15,515 nucleotides of DNA from Pseudomonadota bacterium (GTDB lineage Bacteria > Pseudomonadota > Gammaproteobacteria > Acidiferrobacterales > Acidiferrobacteraceae): NCBI GenBank assembly GCA_021795255.1, contig JAJYPQ010000048.1:1-15515 (forward strand), written 5' to 3'. Numbering within the stretch: the stretch's first letter is position 1; the number at the start of each line of letters is the position of its first letter. Both the position numbers and the translations under genes were made by a program. Positions 14,027-15,515 of the stretch are shown one piece after another. The notes below the pieces were generated by a model. The model searched no databases. It was not told the origin of the DNA and saw only the letters and a program-made list of their open reading frames with translations.

Positions 14027-15214
14027 TTAAAGGTGTCGAAGATAAAAAAGAAATATCCGTTCGAGCAGCATTTTGACCCGGATAAGATGCCGTGATCGCT
14101 TCGGAAAGATGCCCTTGAAAGGCGGCCTGCCGTCCTCAGAGATATGCATCCACATACCATCGTTCTCCATATCCAGGATGCACGACAACTCATGTCGGTA
14201 CGCGTGGGTCGCATCCTGCCCGGTTAACACCGCTCTCATATTCCGGGCGGCAGCCTGCGCCCGTAGCTCTGCCATATGCGCCTGATGGGGCACCCACGGT
14301 GGCGGCGCTTCATGGGCGGCGCAATCGCCAGCGGCATACACATGGCGCAAGCCCTTAACCTGGCCATATCGATCCACATCGATATGGCCGCCGACTGACG
14401 CGGGCAGGCAGCGTGATTGCTGTATAAGCGGCGGGCCGGTCATGGCCGCCGAATAAAGGACGAGGTCCGCTTTGCGGAACGTTCCATCGTGATCGATCAT
14501 CCCACCGTCGACAAACTTCTCAGGCGAATAGCCATCGTCGCGAATGATCTCCCGCTCCACGAGCCGATCAGTGAGCGGCCCCTTGTCACCCGGACTGCGG
14601 TCAGGAGAGAAAAAATGGATCTCGAAGCGATCACGGACGCCCCTCGCCCTTAACGCCGAATCCAAAAGACAGGCGCATTCATACATGGGGCCCGTGCGGC
14701 CCGCGACAAAGCCATCCTTCCTATTGATTGTAAAACCGACGTAAATAATCCCGCTATCTAGGGCATCGAGCTTGACCATAAAGCGATCCATATCGTCCGG
14801 CCCATAGCAGGGCGAGTAAGTGTGCTCGGCCGTACCAGGGATGTCCTCCTTCCGGAAACTCGGCCCGATCCCCAAAAATAAAATATCGTTGCGATAGGTG
14901 CCCCGATCTGTGACCACAGTTCGACCGCCATCCTGCAGCTCGACGACCTCACCTTCGACAAAGCGAATGTTTCTCCGCCATAGAAACGGGCGAATGTCGA
15001 CGGTAATGCCTTTCTTATTTCGCTTTTTCGTTAAAAACTCGGGGATCGCTGGAAAATAAATAAAAGTCCCGTTGCCAATGAGGGTGATGTCGTAACGGGA
15101 ATATAACCTCCGAAAGATAGCCGCCACGAATGGAAAAATGGGACTGTCTAGGAAATACATGATGAAAAAGACGGATGCAAATCCATTGCCCGCCACGATG
15201 ATCGTTTTTTTCAT
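14027..15214 (-). CDS. SQR/NDH-2-like FAD-dependent pyridine nucleotide-disulfide oxidoreductase
   Basis: The 395-residue flavoprotein is of the sulfide:quinone oxidoreductase / type II NADH dehydrogenase superfamily. The dinucleotide fold opens with IIVAGNGFAS (5-14). DITLIGNGTFIYFPAIPEF (42-60) resembles the SQR/FCSD segment, and YAAGDCAAHE (293-302) is the second FAD site. The C-terminal RIFLFYLRHL looks like the amphipathic membrane anchor of the family. Cys136 and Cys345 (LSCILDME) sit where SQR cysteines 128 and 356 occur. The place of catalytic Cys160 reads GRTGPMYE, so that cysteine is missing. A classical sulfide-oxidising mechanism is therefore uncertain; a quinone reductase with another donor is possible. 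The start is ATG with AAGGGG 6 nt upstream. It is the first gene of a probable pair with the PLP enzyme. Alignment positions are from memory. Confidence 0.8.
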   Translation of the reverse strand: MKKTIIVAGNGFASVFFIMYFLDSPIFPFVAAIFRRLYSRYDITLIGNGTFIYFPAIPEFLTKKRNKKGITVDIRPFLWRRNIRFVEGEVVELQDGGRTVVTDRGTYRNDILFLGIGPSFRKEDIPGTAEHTYSPCYGPDDMDRFMVKLDALDSGIIYVGFTINRKDGFVAGRTGPMYECACLLDSALRARGVRDRFEIHFFSPDRSPGDKGPLTDRLVEREIIRDDGYSPEKFVDGGMIDHDGTFRKADLVLYSAAMTGPPLIQQSRCLPASVGGHIDVDRYGQVKGLRHVYAAGDCAAHEAPPPWVPHQAHMAELRAQAAARNMRAVLTGQDATHAYRHELSCILDMENDGMWMHISEDGRPPFKGIFPKRSRHLIRVKMLLERIFLFYLRHL

Positions 15215-15515
15215 ACGCTACCCCTTTTCATAGACACCCTACGCATGCCTTGGATCGGGAACGCGAGACCGTGCCTCTTTTAAGAGGGCGCCGGCAGCGA
15301 CTCCAGGCGACCGAAAAAGGCCGCCTTACCGATGCTGCAATCGGATATCGTAACGCTCCGATATCGCGCCTTTCGCCGCCATAGGTATAGCTACCTTACA
15401 CCGTGCCAGGGGGCACTTTTTCCTATAGCCTTAGTTCATGAGAACAGTCGATTGGGCGCAGCCATGCACCTACCGACCGTACCCCTTGAGGCCCCCCTTT
15501 TTTTCACGCGTTTGT
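15215..15515. other. Upstream region of the flavoprotein gene with several inverted repeats
   Basis: No gene is visible. Inverted repeats are CCTCTT/AAGAGG (15274-15287, 2-nt spacer), GATATCG/CGATATC (15344-15365, 8-nt spacer) and AGGTA/TACCT just after 15380. The first lies about 60 nt before the flavoprotein ATG, at operator distance. I could not place a convincing sigma-70 promoter on the minus strand. The final stretch ends in a run of C then T near 15500 without a clear stem. Confidence 0.4.
15403..15422 (+). terminator. Orphan rho-independent terminator-like hairpin
   Basis: GTGCC and GGCAC form a 5-bp GC-rich stem with loop AGGG, followed directly by TTTTT on the plus strand. No plus-strand gene precedes it in the window, so it may end a small RNA transcribed from about 15240 onward, or be chance. 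Confidence 0.4.

Noticed and set aside
15375..15410. Sigma-54-like TGGCAC upstream of the flavoprotein gene
   Set aside because: The required GC dinucleotide 10 nt downstream of the GG is absent.

Overview
The window looks like a chromosomal segment of a Gram-negative, probably proteobacterial, organism. It carries a complete RND tripartite pump with an outer-membrane lipoprotein, a c-di-GMP protein, an E. coli-like GstA, and a sulfide:quinone-oxidoreductase-like flavoprotein beside a sulfur amino acid PLP enzyme. An acidophilic or sulfur-oxidising gammaproteobacterium or Acidithiobacillus-like organism would fit, but the sequence alone does not fix the taxon.

Layout. From 1 to 3.2 kb all genes are on the minus strand. 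GstA has its own promoter and ends at a perfect 16-bp hairpin. Just past that hairpin a good sigma-70 promoter starts a compact AIM24-modB-modC operon, with an 8-nt gap and then an 8-nt overlap. Between 3.2 and 3.95 kb is non-coding DNA and a frameshifted gene remnant. At 3.95-5.79 kb (+) is a GAF-GGDEF-EAL protein with a degenerate GGDEF site and an intact EAL site, so a predicted c-di-GMP phosphodiesterase. From 5.8 to 6.85 kb is a decayed stretch holding the tail of an IS66-type transposase. It also holds a second, diverged copy of the GstA promoter/leader.

From 6.85 to 12.7 kb (+) is a pump operon in the order outer-membrane factor, membrane fusion protein, RND permease. It is driven by a near-consensus promoter whose -35 lies in a palindrome. 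Converging on it is a minus-strand pair (12.8-15.2 kb): an SQR/NDH-2-like flavoprotein followed by a trans-sulfuration-family PLP enzyme. The last 300 bases hold inverted repeats and an orphan plus-strand terminator-like hairpin, but no recognisable gene.

Most worth a second look: the roughly 115-bp regulatory repeat at 3.1 and 6.6 kb, with an ACCATAC-N16-GTATGGT dyad (one copy fused to an IS66 tail); the remnant broken at a GT repeat near 3.66 kb; the AIM24-modBC operon, whose ATPase lacks the usual ModC regulatory domain; and the possible leader peptide and operator of the pump operon. I found no CRISPR array, tRNA, rRNA or clear multi-gene system of unknown type.
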